A stretch of 64,000 nucleotides of DNA from VXYL01 sp965200375 (GCA_965200375.1 OZ241353.1:2046001-2110000); one strand, 5' to 3'; counted from the first letter of the stretch, positions 26,856 through 35,852 are shown. Made by a program: numbers and translations. The notes: generated by a model not told the origin, from the sequence alone.

Positions 26856-28045
26856 TCACGATTCAATTTGGGGGTAGAGACGCTTGAGTTTGGTGCGGGC
26901 GTTGTCGACGGTGTACTGCCAGTCGATGCCCGTTTGCCGTCTGTTCCTGTCCTCCGCCCAAGCGTGCGCTCGGACCCGAACCTCCTCCGTGCTGGCGATG
27001 CGGTCGCCGAGGGCCTGGCGTGTCAGGACGCTCAGTTCCGGCTCGGCCATGTTCAGCCAGCTGCCGTGCGCCGGGGTGAAGACCAGGTCCAGCCGCCGCG
27101 CGATGCGTCTCGCCTCGTCGGGAGGGAACGCGTCGTACAGGGAGCCGATGTCGTGGGTGTTCAGGTTGTCGCACACCAGCGTGATCCGCTCGGCGCCGGC
27201 GAAGCGCGGATGGTCGACCAGCCACCGCATCCGCGCGGCCCAGTCGGCCGCCGTCCGCCGCTCGGTCACCCGCACGCCGCGCCACGCGCCGAGCGGCTCG
27301 ACGAACATCCACGCCACGCAGACGCCCTCGCGCACGTACTCGTGGTCCACGCGCTCCACGGCGCCGGGAGACATCGGGACCGGCGCCCGCGTTTCGGAGA
27401 TCAGCTGCTTCGGCTGCTCGTCCATGCACACCACCGGACGCTTCGGATCCCGGGGCCGCCCGTACACCTCCAGAACCTCCTCCATCCGCGCCACGAACCG
27501 CCCGTCGCCTTTCGGAGGAATGCACCACATCGCCCGGCGCCACGGCTTCAAGTCGTTTTTTTTAGCGTCTGCCGCACCGTCTCGTGGCTGATCGACTCCA
27601 CCACATCCAACTCCACCAGACGCTCCGCCAGCAGCCGCAGGGTCCAGCGCGACCGGCCGTCCGGCGCTTGCGAGCACGCCAGCTGCGCCAGCCGCGCCTC
27701 GCCTTCGCCGTCCAGCGCCCGCGCCCTCGGCGGCGTCGGCGGCCGCTTGCGCCGCAGCACCGCCAGCGGCCCGTCCTCCACCGCCGTCCGACGCCACCGG
27801 GCGATCGTGTTCTCGCTCGCGCCCACCGCCTCCGCGCACTCCTTGTCGGTCCATCCCGAACCGGAGGCCCCTTGGTCACACAGCAGCAGCGCCCGGGCGC
27901 GTTCCATCTTCCAACGCGCCACTCTCCGATTGCCTCTCCTTCCCTTCGCCACCCCCTCCAGCTCTTCCCGCTCCTCCGCCAACAGCTTCAACACATGCCT
28001 CTTGTGCATCCCGTCCTCCGTGACGAGTTCCAGCAACAGAAACAT
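26856..28045 (-). CDS. IS630 family transposase, expressed by -1 frameshifting
   Basis: Two overlapping minus-strand frames make one DDE transposase of about 395 residues. Frame 1 (ATG 28045 to stop 27548) holds the DNA-binding helix-turn-helix region (GWTDKECAEAVGASENTIAR). Frame 2 (to 26856) holds the catalytic domain: Asp in VVCMDEQPKQ, Asp in LVCDNLNTHD, and Glu in WLNMAEPELS. They join at an A-rich tract, where a -1 slip turns CTA AAA AAA ACG into AAC GAC. Many IS630 elements use such frameshifting to make the fused, active protein. The product cuts and joins at TA targets. Confidence 0.88.
27556..27563 (-). promoter_or_regulatory. Programmed -1 frameshift site (A-run slippery heptamer)
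   Basis: Eight consecutive A residues on the coding strand include A_AAA_AAA in the zero frame of the first transposase ORF. Slippage by -1 continues straight into the catalytic frame. The first frame terminates three codons later, as expected for a frameshift cassette. Confidence 0.8.
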
Positions 28046-28076
28046 AGTAACCCACTACTTCAAAGTTGACGGAATA

Positions 28077-28240
28077 CTAGTGTGCCGCTTCCATAACGAC
28101 GCGTGTTCCAGCGGGCGGGTTTCGTCGCAGGGCCGGGATGCCGGCGGCCTTGCGGGGCGGCACATCCTCAAGCAGCGCACGCCGAGGCGACGACGGACGA
28201 ACGTGCCATTTGCCATGTCAGTTCGGAATCGAACCACTAG
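28077..28240 (-). repeat. Interspersed ~165-bp repeat, copy B (inverted)
   Basis: The reverse complement of copies A and C. It runs from CTAGTGTGCCGCTTCC at 28077 to the opposite CTAG at 28237-28240. The insertion sequence joins its end exactly after the terminal CTAG, at the neighbouring TA. The copy differs from A mainly in the 3'-part (ACGCGTCGTTAT in place of the T-rich run). Confidence 0.8.
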
Positions 28241-28261
28241 CCTGGCTGGCGCCGGGGCGTC

Positions 28262-28336
28262 TGGAGCGGGCGATGGGAGTCGAACCCACGTCTTCAGCTT
28301 GGGAAGCTGAGGTAATGGCCGTTATACGACGCCCGC
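28262..28336 (-). tRNA. tRNA-Gly (CCC), CCA encoded
   Basis: The acceptor stem GCGGGCG pairs with CGCCCGC, and the discriminator is T followed by encoded CCA. The anticodon stem-loop is TCAGC-TTCCCAA-GCTGA with anticodon CCC. The T-arm has GTGGG-TTCGACT-CCCAT pairing. It closely follows the E. coli tRNA-Gly(CCC) layout. Confidence 0.95.
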
Positions 28337-28422
28337 GGAACGCCATTATCGCCACTTGGCAGTTGGCTGCAACGGGATGTACGGCCGAAGGGACCAACGG
28401 TCCGGCCGGCCCAGACTCTGAG

Positions 28423-29271
28423 CTACTGCTCCGGCTCGTCCCGCATGGCGGCCAGCGCCCGTTCGGCCTCGGCGGCTCGCCGCTCCGCTTCATCCGCGCG
28501 CCTCTCGGCAGCCGCCACGGCTTGCATGGCTTCGGCCTGCGCTCTGGCACCCTCTTCACGCGCTCTGGCGGCCTGTTCGCGGGCTGCGGCGGCCTCCGCT
28601 TCGGCGCTGGCGGCGGCCTCGGCCTCCTCGTCGAGGGTGCGCAGGTAGCCGCCGGCGCCGGGGTCGAAGAAGCGCAGCTCGCGCCCCCGAAGGCGCAGCT
28701 CCAGCCCCAGCGCCTCGCTCTCGAAGCGCCCCTCCGAAGCCGGCGCCACCGCCTCGTAGGCGCCGCCGCGCAGACGGTAGCCCTCGAGGGGCGCCGACAG
28801 CCAGCGCGTCTTCGGGTCGTACAGCCAGCACTCCCGCACGCCGAGGAACCGGTAGGTGTCCTTCTTCAGCCCCGCGTCCTTCTTCCAGGTCCTCTTCGAC
28901 AGCACCTCCAGCACGAACGCCGGCGGCGGGTCCTCCCACAGCTTGTAGGAGCGCCGGTACGGGCGCTCCTCGCCGCCGAAGGCCACGAACAGGTCCGGCA
29001 CGATCACCGCGCCGCGGTCGCCGAGCGCGTAGTGCGTGGACAGGTCCGAATGCACCGCGGCCCGCCCCGCCAGGTGCCGCTTCAGCGCCAGCGCGTAGCC
29101 GAACAGGGCGACGTGGTCGGTGTCCTGGCCCATGCCGTCCTCGCACGGATAGCCGTCTTCGTCGAAGGCGACCGGGGGCACCGGCCGGTACCGGTAGAGC
29201 TTGCGCGCCCGGCTCGCGCGCCGGCGCGGGCCGCCGTTGGCCATGCTCTGGGGAATCGAGGACATGGCCAC
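28423..29271 (-). CDS. Uma2 family protein (PD-(D/E)xK-like) with coiled-coil tail
   Basis: A 282-residue protein. The core has HSDLSTHYALGDRGAVIVPD, then FVAFGG and PPPAFVLEVLSKRTWKKD, i.e. the PD...ExxS/K arrangement of the Uma2/DUF820 restriction-endonuclease-like fold. YDPKTRWLSAPLEGYRL follows. The last 70 residues are an Ala/Glu/Arg coiled coil (AERRADEAERRAAEAERAL). Uma2 proteins are abundant in cyanobacteria and some proteobacteria. Nuclease activity is assumed from the fold and rarely shown. ATG 29271 is used; an ATG two codons later is equally possible. Confidence 0.85.
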   Translation of the reverse strand: MAMSSIPQSMANGGPRRRASRARKLYRYRPVPPVAFDEDGYPCEDGMGQDTDHVALFGYALALKRHLAGRAAVHSDLSTHYALGDRGAVIVPDLFVAFGGEERPYRRSYKLWEDPPPAFVLEVLSKRTWKKDAGLKKDTYRFLGVRECWLYDPKTRWLSAPLEGYRLRGGAYEAVAPASEGRFESEALGLELRLRGRELRFFDPGAGGYLRTLDEEAEAAASAEAEAAAAREQAARAREEGARAQAEAMQAVAAAERRADEAERRAAEAERALAAMRDEPEQ

Positions 29272-29435
29272 AACCTACCACATGCGCCGTGGCCGGCCCG
29301 GGCGGGCGCTTCGGCCCCGCGCTCGCCCCGGCCCGCCCCCCGGCGGTCGCCTTTCCAGCTTGCGTTGGCCGGTCTGGCGCTCTCGACCAAGCCGCCGCCA
29401 GCGACATTCGCCGCCGCCCGCGTAGGAAATCGCCC

Positions 29436-29594
29436 TAGCGGTTCGATTCGGAATTGACATGGCAAATGGCCACGTTTCGTCTGTCGTCGCCTCGGCGTGC
29501 GCTGCTTGAGGATGTGCCGCCCCGCAAGGCCGCCGGCATCCCAATCGAGCGACGAACCGCCCGCTGGAACACGTAATTTGGAAGCGCACACTAG
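29436..29594 (+). repeat. Interspersed ~165-bp repeat, copy C
   Basis: The third copy, direct relative to A, running CTAGCGGTTCGATTCGG to GCGCACACTAG. Small indels (GGCCACGTTT, CGAACCGCC) break the short frame that A and B share. Its right-hand CTAG contains the putA stop codon on the minus strand, mirroring copy A at the oxidoreductase stop. The 160 bp between it and the Uma2 gene hold nothing else I recognise. Confidence 0.8.
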
Positions 29595-32500
29595 CGCGCG
29601 TCGAGGGACAGGAGCTCCGCGTTGCCGCCCTTGGCGGCGGTGTTCCAGGTGACGCAGCGCTCCACGGCGAAGCGGGGCAGGTAGTTCGGGCCGCCGGCCT
29701 TGGGGCCGGTGCCGGAAAGGCCCTCGCCCCCGAAGGGCTGCACACCCACCACGGCGCCCACCATGTCGCGGTTGACGTAGGTGTTGCCGGCCTTCGCCAC
29801 CGCCATCACCTGTTCGACGCGGCGGTCGATGCGCGAGTGCAGGCCCAGCGTCAGGCCGTAGCCGGCGGCGCGGATGTCGCACAGCGCCTGGTCCAGGTCC
29901 TTGGCGGCGAAGCGCGCCACGTGCAGCACCGGACCGAAGTGCTCGGCGTCAAGGTCCGCGATGGAGTCCACGGCGATCAGCGCCGGCGCGAAGAACGTGC
30001 CCGCCAGTCCCTTCGGCAGCGGGCACTGGTACACCAGACGCTCCCGCCAGGCATCCAGGTGGGCGTTCAGCCGCGCCAGCGCGGCGGCATCGATCACCGG
30101 GCCGACGTCCGTGCAGGGCGCCGCCGGGTCGCCGATCACAAGCGTCTGCATGGCGCCGACGATCAGCTCCAGCACCCGGGGCACCGTCTCCTCCTGCAGG
30201 TACAGCACCCGCAGCGCCGAACACCGCTGTCCGGCGGAACGGAACGCGGACGCCACCACGTCGTCCACCACCTGCTCCGGCAACGCCGTGGAGTCCACGA
30301 TCATGGCGTTCTGGCCGCCGGTTTCGGCGATCAGCGGCACGATGGGCCCGGGCTTCGCAGCCAGTGCCGCGGCGATGCGCTTGGCGGTGGCGGTGGAACC
30401 GGTGAAGGCCACGCCGGCGATCTCCGGCGCGGCGACCACGGCAGCGCCGACGGCCGCGCCGCCGAAGGCTGGGACGACGGCGTCCTCGGGGATGCCCGCC
30501 TCGCGCATCAGCGCGATCGCCGCGGCGGCGATGGCCGGCGTCTGCGGCGCCGGCTTCGCAACCACCGTGTTGCCGGCGGCCAGGGCGGCCGCCACCTGGC
30601 CCACGAAGATGGCGAGGGGAAAGTTCCACGGCGACAGGCACGCGAACGCGCCGCGCCCGTGCAGGCGCAGGAAGTTGGCCTCTCCGGTGGGGCCGGGCAG
30701 CTTGGTCGGCGCCGCGAACAAGCGCTCGCACTCGGCTCCGTAGTAGCGGCAGAAGTCCGCCGCCTCGCGCACCTCCGCCACGGCGTCGCGCAGCGTCTTG
30801 CCGGCCTCGGCGGCCAGCAGCGCCACGAACCGGGCGCGGTCCGCTTCCAGCAGATCCGCGAGCCTGGCGAGGCGCGCGCGGCGCTCGCTGGCGGGGCGGG
30901 CCTCCCACGCCGGAAAGGCCGCCGCGGCCCGAGCGGCCAGCTGGGCAACAGCCGCCGGCGAGTGCTCTGGCGGTCGGGGGAACGAGCCGCCGGCTTGGGC
31001 GCCTTGCGCCCTTCGCATGTCTCTCAAGAGCGTGTCGACGTCCGCGGCGTTGCCGACATCGAGGCCGGCCGAGTTGGTGCGCTGCGGCGCAAACAGGTCC
31101 CGGGGCAGCGGTATGCGTGGATGCGGCGCGGCGTCGGCGGTCTCGACCACGGCCAGCGGGTCCTCGACGGCCTCGGCGAGGGGCACTCGGTCGTTGAGGA
31201 AGCGATTGACGAAGGAGGAGTTGGCGCCGTTTTCCAGCAGCCGCCGCACCAGATACGCGAGCAGCTCCTTGTGCGGACCCACCGGCGCGTACACCCGTAC
31301 CGGCGGCAGGGCTGGCAGCCGTCGCCGCGCTTCGTCGTAGAGCAGAGCGCCCATGCCGTGCAGGCGCTGGAACTCGCAGCGTCCTGCTGCGTCGCCGCCA
31401 CCGCCGGCGTCCCCGGCGAGGGCCAGCACCGCGGCCACCGTGTGGGCGTTGTGGGTGGCGAACTGCGGATACAGCTGCCGGGACTTGAACAGACGGGCCG
31501 CGCAGGCGAGGTACGCCACGTCCGTGGCCGCCTTGCGGGTGTACACCGGATAGCCGGCCAGCCCCTCCACCTGGGCGCGCTTGACCTCCGTGTCCCAATA
31601 CGCGCCCTTCACCAGCCGCACCATCAACGGCCGGCCGAGTTCCGCCAGATAGTCGATCGCGGCTGGCGCCGCCTTGCCGTAGGCCTGCACGGCCAGTCCG
31701 AGGCCCGGCCAGTCCGCGAGCTCCCGGCTGCGGGCGAGCCGGACGACGAGTTCCAGGGTGAGCTCCAGGCGCTCCGCCTCCTCGGCATCGACGGTGAGCG
31801 GCAGGCCGTGGCTGGCCGCTTGCACGGCGAGTTCAAGGACCGTGGCGCCGAGCTCCTCGAGCACCCGCCGCCGCTGCAAGGGTTCGAAGCGTGGATGCAG
31901 GGCCGAGAGCTTGATGGATATCCCGGAGGCGGCGCGAGGGTCCCCCGAGCGCTGGGGGCCGGCGGCGGTTTCGGCGCGGCCGACGGCGTCAATCGCACGG
32001 CGATAGGCCGCGGCGTAGGCCGCGGCGTCCTTGGCGGTGCGGGCGCCCTCGCCGAGCATGTCGTAGGAGCAAAGGGCGCCGTCGGCGCGGGCCAGCGCCG
32101 ACTCGATGTCGTGCCCCAGCACGAACTCCCCGGCCAGTATGCGCACGGCCCGGGACATGGCGGTGCGGGCCACGGATTCGCCCACCCGGGCCACCAGACG
32201 CCGCAGGAAGCCGCGCGCGTCCCGGCGCACGTTCTCGCCGACGCCGATCACCTCGCCGGTGAGCATCAGCGCCCAGGTGGAAGCGTTCAGGAACAGCGAA
32301 TCCGACTGGCCAAGGTGGGCGGACCAGTCGCCAGTGCCGATCTTCTCCGCGATCAGCGCTTCCGCGGTGCCTTCGTCCGGGATGCGCAGCAGCGCCTCGC
32401 TGATGCACATGAGAGCGATGCCTTCTTCGTTGGAGAGGCCGAACTCGGCAAGGAACAGATCCAGGATCGAGCGCTCGTCCGCCCGCTTCCGGCAGCCCGC

Positions 32501-32653
32501 CACCAGCGCCTGGGCACTCTCCAGAACCTGCTGCCGCTCCGCCGGGGCGAACGGCACCTCCGCCAGCCGGGCCCGCACCGCGGCCTGCTCCGACAGCCGC
32601 CCGGCCGCATCGATGGCCGGCCAGGCCTCGCCCCGTGCCGGAAGCGCGCTCAC
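29591..32653 (-). CDS. putA: Bifunctional proline dehydrogenase / L-glutamate gamma-semialdehyde dehydrogenase
   Basis: Converts proline to glutamate in two steps. The 1020-residue length and the lack of an N-terminal ribbon-helix-helix identify a short PutA without the repressor domain. The FAD-binding PRODH barrel (to about 480) shows GISIKLSALHPRFE, VRLVKGAYWDTEVKRAQ, and FATHNAHTVAAVL. The dehydrogenase half shows CLSPWNFPLAIFVGQ, Glu in ETGGQN (near 776), catalytic Cys in SAGQRCSALR (near 812), and GVQPFGGEGLSGTG. GTG 32653 overlaps the upstream flavoprotein stop (GTGA). The longer open frame upstream is shadow. Its own stop lies in repeat copy C. Confidence 0.95.
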   Translation of the reverse strand: MSALPARGEAWPAIDAAGRLSEQAAVRARLAEVPFAPAERQQVLESAQALVAGCRKRADERSILDLFLAEFGLSNEEGIALMCISEALLRIPDEGTAEALIAEKIGTGDWSAHLGQSDSLFLNASTWALMLTGEVIGVGENVRRDARGFLRRLVARVGESVARTAMSRAVRILAGEFVLGHDIESALARADGALCSYDMLGEGARTAKDAAAYAAAYRRAIDAVGRAETAAGPQRSGDPRAASGISIKLSALHPRFEPLQRRRVLEELGATVLELAVQAASHGLPLTVDAEEAERLELTLELVVRLARSRELADWPGLGLAVQAYGKAAPAAIDYLAELGRPLMVRLVKGAYWDTEVKRAQVEGLAGYPVYTRKAATDVAYLACAARLFKSRQLYPQFATHNAHTVAAVLALAGDAGGGGDAAGRCEFQRLHGMGALLYDEARRRLPALPPVRVYAPVGPHKELLAYLVRRLLENGANSSFVNRFLNDRVPLAEAVEDPLAVVETADAAPHPRIPLPRDLFAPQRTNSAGLDVGNAADVDTLLRDMRRAQGAQAGGSFPRPPEHSPAAVAQLAARAAAAFPAWEARPASERRARLARLADLLEADRARFVALLAAEAGKTLRDAVAEVREAADFCRYYGAECERLFAAPTKLPGPTGEANFLRLHGRGAFACLSPWNFPLAIFVGQVAAALAAGNTVVAKPAPQTPAIAAAAIALMREAGIPEDAVVPAFGGAAVGAAVVAAPEIAGVAFTGSTATAKRIAAALAAKPGPIVPLIAETGGQNAMIVDSTALPEQVVDDVVASAFRSAGQRCSALRVLYLQEETVPRVLELIVGAMQTLVIGDPAAPCTDVGPVIDAAALARLNAHLDAWRERLVYQCPLPKGLAGTFFAPALIAVDSIADLDAEHFGPVLHVARFAAKDLDQALCDIRAAGYGLTLGLHSRIDRRVEQVMAVAKAGNTYVNRDMVGAVVGVQPFGGEGLSGTGPKAGGPNYLPRFAVERCVTWNTAAKGGNAELLSLDAR

Positions 32654-34122
32654 GCCGGCGCCTCGGCAGCACTGTTGGCGCCGGCCACGCGCCCGAACAC
32701 GGCCCCGGCCGTGAGGCCCGCGCCGCCTGGGTAGTTGAAGTAGAACAACCCGCCCACCAGCTCGCCGGCGGCGAACAGGCCAGGCATCGGGGCGCCGTCC
32801 TCGCCAAGCACCCGCGCTTCCCGGTCCACCGCCAGGCCGCCGAAGGTGAAGGTGATGCCGCAGGTGACGCCGTAGGCTTCGAACGGGGGATCGCTCAAGC
32901 GATTGGCCCAGTTGGATTTCGGCACCCCGAGGCCCCGGGTGCCGCGGCCGTCCTTCACTGTGGGGTCGAAGGGCGTCTCGACGTCCACGGCGGCGTTGTA
33001 GCGGGCCACTTCGGCCACCAGCGCCGGCGCGTCCATGCGCTCCCGGGCGGCGACAGCGGCCGCCAGCGCTTCGATGCTGTCTGCCCGTACGCGGGTGGCC
33101 CCGCGGATGCGGTACTCGTCGCGCAGGAGGTGCGCCGCCTGGGCGTCGAATATCTGCCAGGCGCTCTGGCCCGGCTGCCTCAGCACGGCCTGCCCGTAGC
33201 GGGCGTAGGTGTAGTTGCGGAAGTCCGCGCCTTCGTCCACGAAGCGTCGTCCGGCGCTGTTGACCATGATGCCGAAGGGATAGGAGTGCTTCTGGAAGCC
33301 GTCCCCCACGGCGAGGTCGCCGAACTCCGGGGCGTTCAGATCCCAGGCCACGGCGTGGCAGCCGGACCAGTTGCCGCGGCTGGCCGCGCCGAGCTCGATG
33401 GCCATGCGGATGCCGTCGCCGGTGTTGAAGCGGGTGCCCCGCACCTTGGCGAGCTCCCATCCCGGCCCCAGGTAGCGGGTCCGCCATGCGGGATTGGATT
33501 CGAAGCCGCCGCAGGCCAGCACCACGGCATCCGCCGCCACAGTTTCTGCGTCGAGCGCCAGGTCGAAGCCGCCGCCTGGCCGCCGGCGCAGGGCGCGGAC
33601 CCGGGCCCCGTAGCGGAGGCGTACGCCGGCCTTGGCGGCGATGTCCGTCAAGGCGTCCACCAGGCCCGGTCCGCCGCCCCATGCTTCCACCGTGAGCCCG
33701 CCCCAGAAACGCCGCCGGCCGCCCACGGCGAAGGACTGCCGCCCGTACAGCGGCAGGAAGCGGATGCCGTGGCCGCGCAGCCAGCGCAGCGTCTCGAAGC
33801 TCGATTCGACCAAGCGCTCCGCCAGCTCCGGGTCCGTCCGGTACTCGGTCACCCGCCCCAGATCGTCGTAGAACTGTTCCCGGGGGTAGGTGCCGAAGTC
33901 CGTGTTCTCGATGTCGTCCGGCGTCAGCTCCGGCATCAGCTGGCGGAGGTCGTCGACGCCGCCGTAGACGGTGCGCATGGCGCCGGCGGTGAACCGGGAG
34001 TTGCCGCCGCGCAGGGCGTGGGGCGCGCGTTCGAACAGCGTGACCGCGGCGCCGCGCTCCCGGGCGGCGATGGCGGCGGCGAGGGCCGCGTTGCCGCCGC
34101 CGACCACCGCGACATGCCTCAA
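32650..34122 (-). CDS. FAD-dependent dehydrogenase, fumarate reductase/TcuA-like flavoprotein
   Basis: A 490-residue flavoprotein. The dinucleotide fold VAVVGGGNAALAAAIAARERG is at the N-terminus, with RGGNSRFTAGAMR next, as in tricarballylate dehydrogenase (TcuA). Substrate-domain marks are PFGIMVNSAGRRFVDEGAD and TCGITFTFGGLAVD. The FAD-closing GLFAAGELVGG is near the C-terminus. TTG 34122 is chosen because it overlaps the CoA-transferase stop (TTGA) and starts the FAD fold immediately. It lies between a CoA-transferase gene and putA in a coupled operon, so it may oxidise a small carboxylate or its CoA ester. The substrate is unknown. Confidence 0.88.
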   Translation of the reverse strand: MRHVAVVGGGNAALAAAIAARERGAAVTLFERAPHALRGGNSRFTAGAMRTVYGGVDDLRQLMPELTPDDIENTDFGTYPREQFYDDLGRVTEYRTDPELAERLVESSFETLRWLRGHGIRFLPLYGRQSFAVGGRRRFWGGLTVEAWGGGPGLVDALTDIAAKAGVRLRYGARVRALRRRPGGGFDLALDAETVAADAVVLACGGFESNPAWRTRYLGPGWELAKVRGTRFNTGDGIRMAIELGAASRGNWSGCHAVAWDLNAPEFGDLAVGDGFQKHSYPFGIMVNSAGRRFVDEGADFRNYTYARYGQAVLRQPGQSAWQIFDAQAAHLLRDEYRIRGATRVRADSIEALAAAVAARERMDAPALVAEVARYNAAVDVETPFDPTVKDGRGTRGLGVPKSNWANRLSDPPFEAYGVTCGITFTFGGLAVDREARVLGEDGAPMPGLFAAGELVGGLFYFNYPGGAGLTAGAVFGRVAGANSAAEAPA

Positions 34123-35321
34123 GCGAGGATGCCCTTGGCCTTGAGCGCGGCGATCTGCTGCTCGCCGTAGCCGAGTTCGGCCAGCACCTCGGCGCCGTGC
34201 TCGCCGAGGCGCGGCGGCGGGCGGCGGGGCGTGGCCGGGGCGCCGTCCACGGTGAAGCCGGCGCCGAGGAACCGCAGCCGGCCGTCCGGAACGCCGGGCA
34301 CGTCCTCCAAGGCCGCGACGGTGCCGCGGTGCGCCAGCTGCGGGTTGTCGAGGGCCTCCGCCGGCCCCTTGAGCTGCCCAGCCGGCACGCCGGCGGCGGT
34401 GAGCACCGCGTCCCAGTGGGCGGCGGTGTCGGTGCGGAAGTGTTCCGCGAACAGCCGTCGCAGCGCGGCGCGGTTGGCAAGCGCCGCCGGCGCCGTGGCG
34501 AAGCGCTGGTCCCGCAGCAGGTCCTCGCGCCCCACCGCCTTCGCCATGCGTTCGAACAAGCGGTGCGTGTTGGCGTTCACCAGCAGCGTGCCGGCCTGGG
34601 TGGGGAACGTGCCGGCCGAACCGGCAGCGGCCAGCGGATTGGGACCCACCCGCGGCCGCACCTGGCCCGTAGCCAGATAGCCGTAGTAGTTGAGCCCCAT
34701 CAGCGCCATGCAGCTCTCCAGCATGGAGACGTCCAGAAAGGCGCCGCGGCCCGTGCGCTCGCGGCGCAGCAGCGCGGCGTTGATCGCGGAACAGGCCACC
34801 ATCGCAGTGCCGGCGTCCGCCACCGCGAAGCCCACGCGCACCGGCTGTTCCTCCGTGCCGGTGGCCAGGAACATGCCGGATTCGCCTTGCACGAGGTGGT
34901 CGTAGGCCGGGCGGTTGCTGCGAGGGCCTTCCTGGCCGTATCCCGATATGGCGCAGTAGACGAGGTCCGGCTTCACGGCCTTGAGTGCCGGGTAGCCGAT
35001 GCCGAGACGGTCCGGCGTGCCGGGGCGCATGTTGTGCAGCACCACGTCTGCGGTGGCCGCCAGGGCGTGGACCGCGGCCAGCCCTTCCGGCCGCTTGAGG
35101 TCTACGGCGAGGGAGCGCTTGTTGGCGTTCTGCCCGAGGAACGCCGGCGGCAGCCCGTCGGCATGGCCGGCGCGCATCTGATCGCCCTCCGGCGCTTCCA
35201 CCTTCACCACGTCCGCGCCCATCAGGGCAAGCTGGTAGGCGCACAGGGGGCCGGCATGGACATGGGTGAAATCCACCACGCGAACGCCCGCGAGCAGATC
35301 GACGGCTGGGGGAGCGGCCAT
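34119..35321 (-). CDS. CaiB/BaiF family III CoA-transferase
   Basis: A 400-residue CoA-transferase: VRVVDFTHVHAGPLCAYQLA, GADVVKVEAPEGDQM, NANKRSLAVDLKRPEG, HNMRPGTPDRLGIGYP. At the nucleophile position it has Glu (DVSMLESCMALMG) in place of Asp, as in several other members of the family. ATG 35321 starts the fold (MAAPPAVDLLAGVRVVDF). The stop overlaps the flavoprotein gene start by 4 nt, followed by another 4-nt overlap to putA, so the three are almost certainly one transcript. This may activate a carboxylate for the flavoprotein. Confidence 0.88.
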   Translation of the reverse strand: MAAPPAVDLLAGVRVVDFTHVHAGPLCAYQLALMGADVVKVEAPEGDQMRAGHADGLPPAFLGQNANKRSLAVDLKRPEGLAAVHALAATADVVLHNMRPGTPDRLGIGYPALKAVKPDLVYCAISGYGQEGPRSNRPAYDHLVQGESGMFLATGTEEQPVRVGFAVADAGTAMVACSAINAALLRRERTGRGAFLDVSMLESCMALMGLNYYGYLATGQVRPRVGPNPLAAAGSAGTFPTQAGTLLVNANTHRLFERMAKAVGREDLLRDQRFATAPAALANRAALRRLFAEHFRTDTAAHWDAVLTAAGVPAGQLKGPAEALDNPQLAHRGTVAALEDVPGVPDGRLRFLGAGFTVDGAPATPRRPPPRLGEHGAEVLAELGYGEQQIAALKAKGILA

Positions 35322-35462
35322 GTCGTTTTCCCTAGGATGCGCTCGGCAGGCGGTCCAAGATGCCATAAACGGACAACGCGGAGCGTGGCGCCCGGCGCCG
35401 CATCGTCGTTGCCGGCTGAACCCGTACAATCCGCCTCGACGATCCAGGCACAGGAGAGGCAA

Positions 35463-35837
35463 GTGCGTACCGAGACCATGCTGTTCGCCAAGGACGTGGA
35501 GACGACGTCCAAGTGGTACCAGAATTTCCTGGGCGTGCAGTCCGGGCACGGCGGCCCGGAGTACGAGATGCTCATGGACGGCAAGACGCTGCTGCTGCAG
35601 CTGCACCAGCTGGCCGCGGACCACGACCACGGCGTAGGCACCGCGCCGCCCTTCGGCCACGGCGTGCTCGTCTACGTGCATGTGGACGACGCGCAAGCCG
35701 CCTACGCGCGGGCCGGCGAACTCGGCATCGAGATCCTGGCCCCCTTGGAATACAACGAGCAGGGACGCATGCACGAGTTCACGGTGCGTGATCCCAACGG
35801 CTACGCCATCGGCGTCTGCAAGTCCGACTGGGGTTAG
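35463..35837 (+). CDS. VOC family protein (glyoxalase/bleomycin resistance-like)
   Basis: A 124-residue single-domain VOC protein: TMLFAKDVETTSKWYQNFLG in the first module, GVLVYVHVDDAQAAYARAGE in the second, and the terminal RDPNGYAIGVCKSDWG. Most such proteins are metalloenzymes or antibiotic-binding proteins; which applies is not readable. GTG 35463 has GGAGAG 4 nt upstream. It is divergent from the CoA-transferase operon and is followed by a PhyH gene after 15 nt, probably in the same transcript. Confidence 0.85.
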   Translation: MRTETMLFAKDVETTSKWYQNFLGVQSGHGGPEYEMLMDGKTLLLQLHQLAADHDHGVGTAPPFGHGVLVYVHVDDAQAAYARAGELGIEILAPLEYNEQGRMHEFTVRDPNGYAIGVCKSDWG

Positions 35838-35852
35838 CGAGGGCCCTTAGGC

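Larger units (their letters stand above)
26849..28076 (-). mobile_element. IS630-type insertion sequence
   Basis: A 1.2-kb element bounded by TA on both sides, the target duplicated by the IS630/Tc1 group. The ends are imperfect inverted repeats beginning TATTCCGTCA. Inside is one transposase split over two frames. It is inserted between repeat copy B and the MFS gene. Removing it joins the MFS upstream region directly to the repeat end. The ends and both frames look intact, so the element may be active. Confidence 0.9.

Noticed and set aside
27548..27854. IS630 transposase as a decayed frameshift mutant
   Set aside because: The frames meet exactly at an A_AAA_AAA heptamer with correct -1 phasing, as used by this family, and both halves are intact.
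29591..34480. Single 1629-codon open frame on the minus strand
   Set aside because: The part upstream of 32653 is Arg/Pro/Ala-rich shadow of the flavoprotein gene in another frame. PutA starts at GTG 32653 overlapping that gene's stop.
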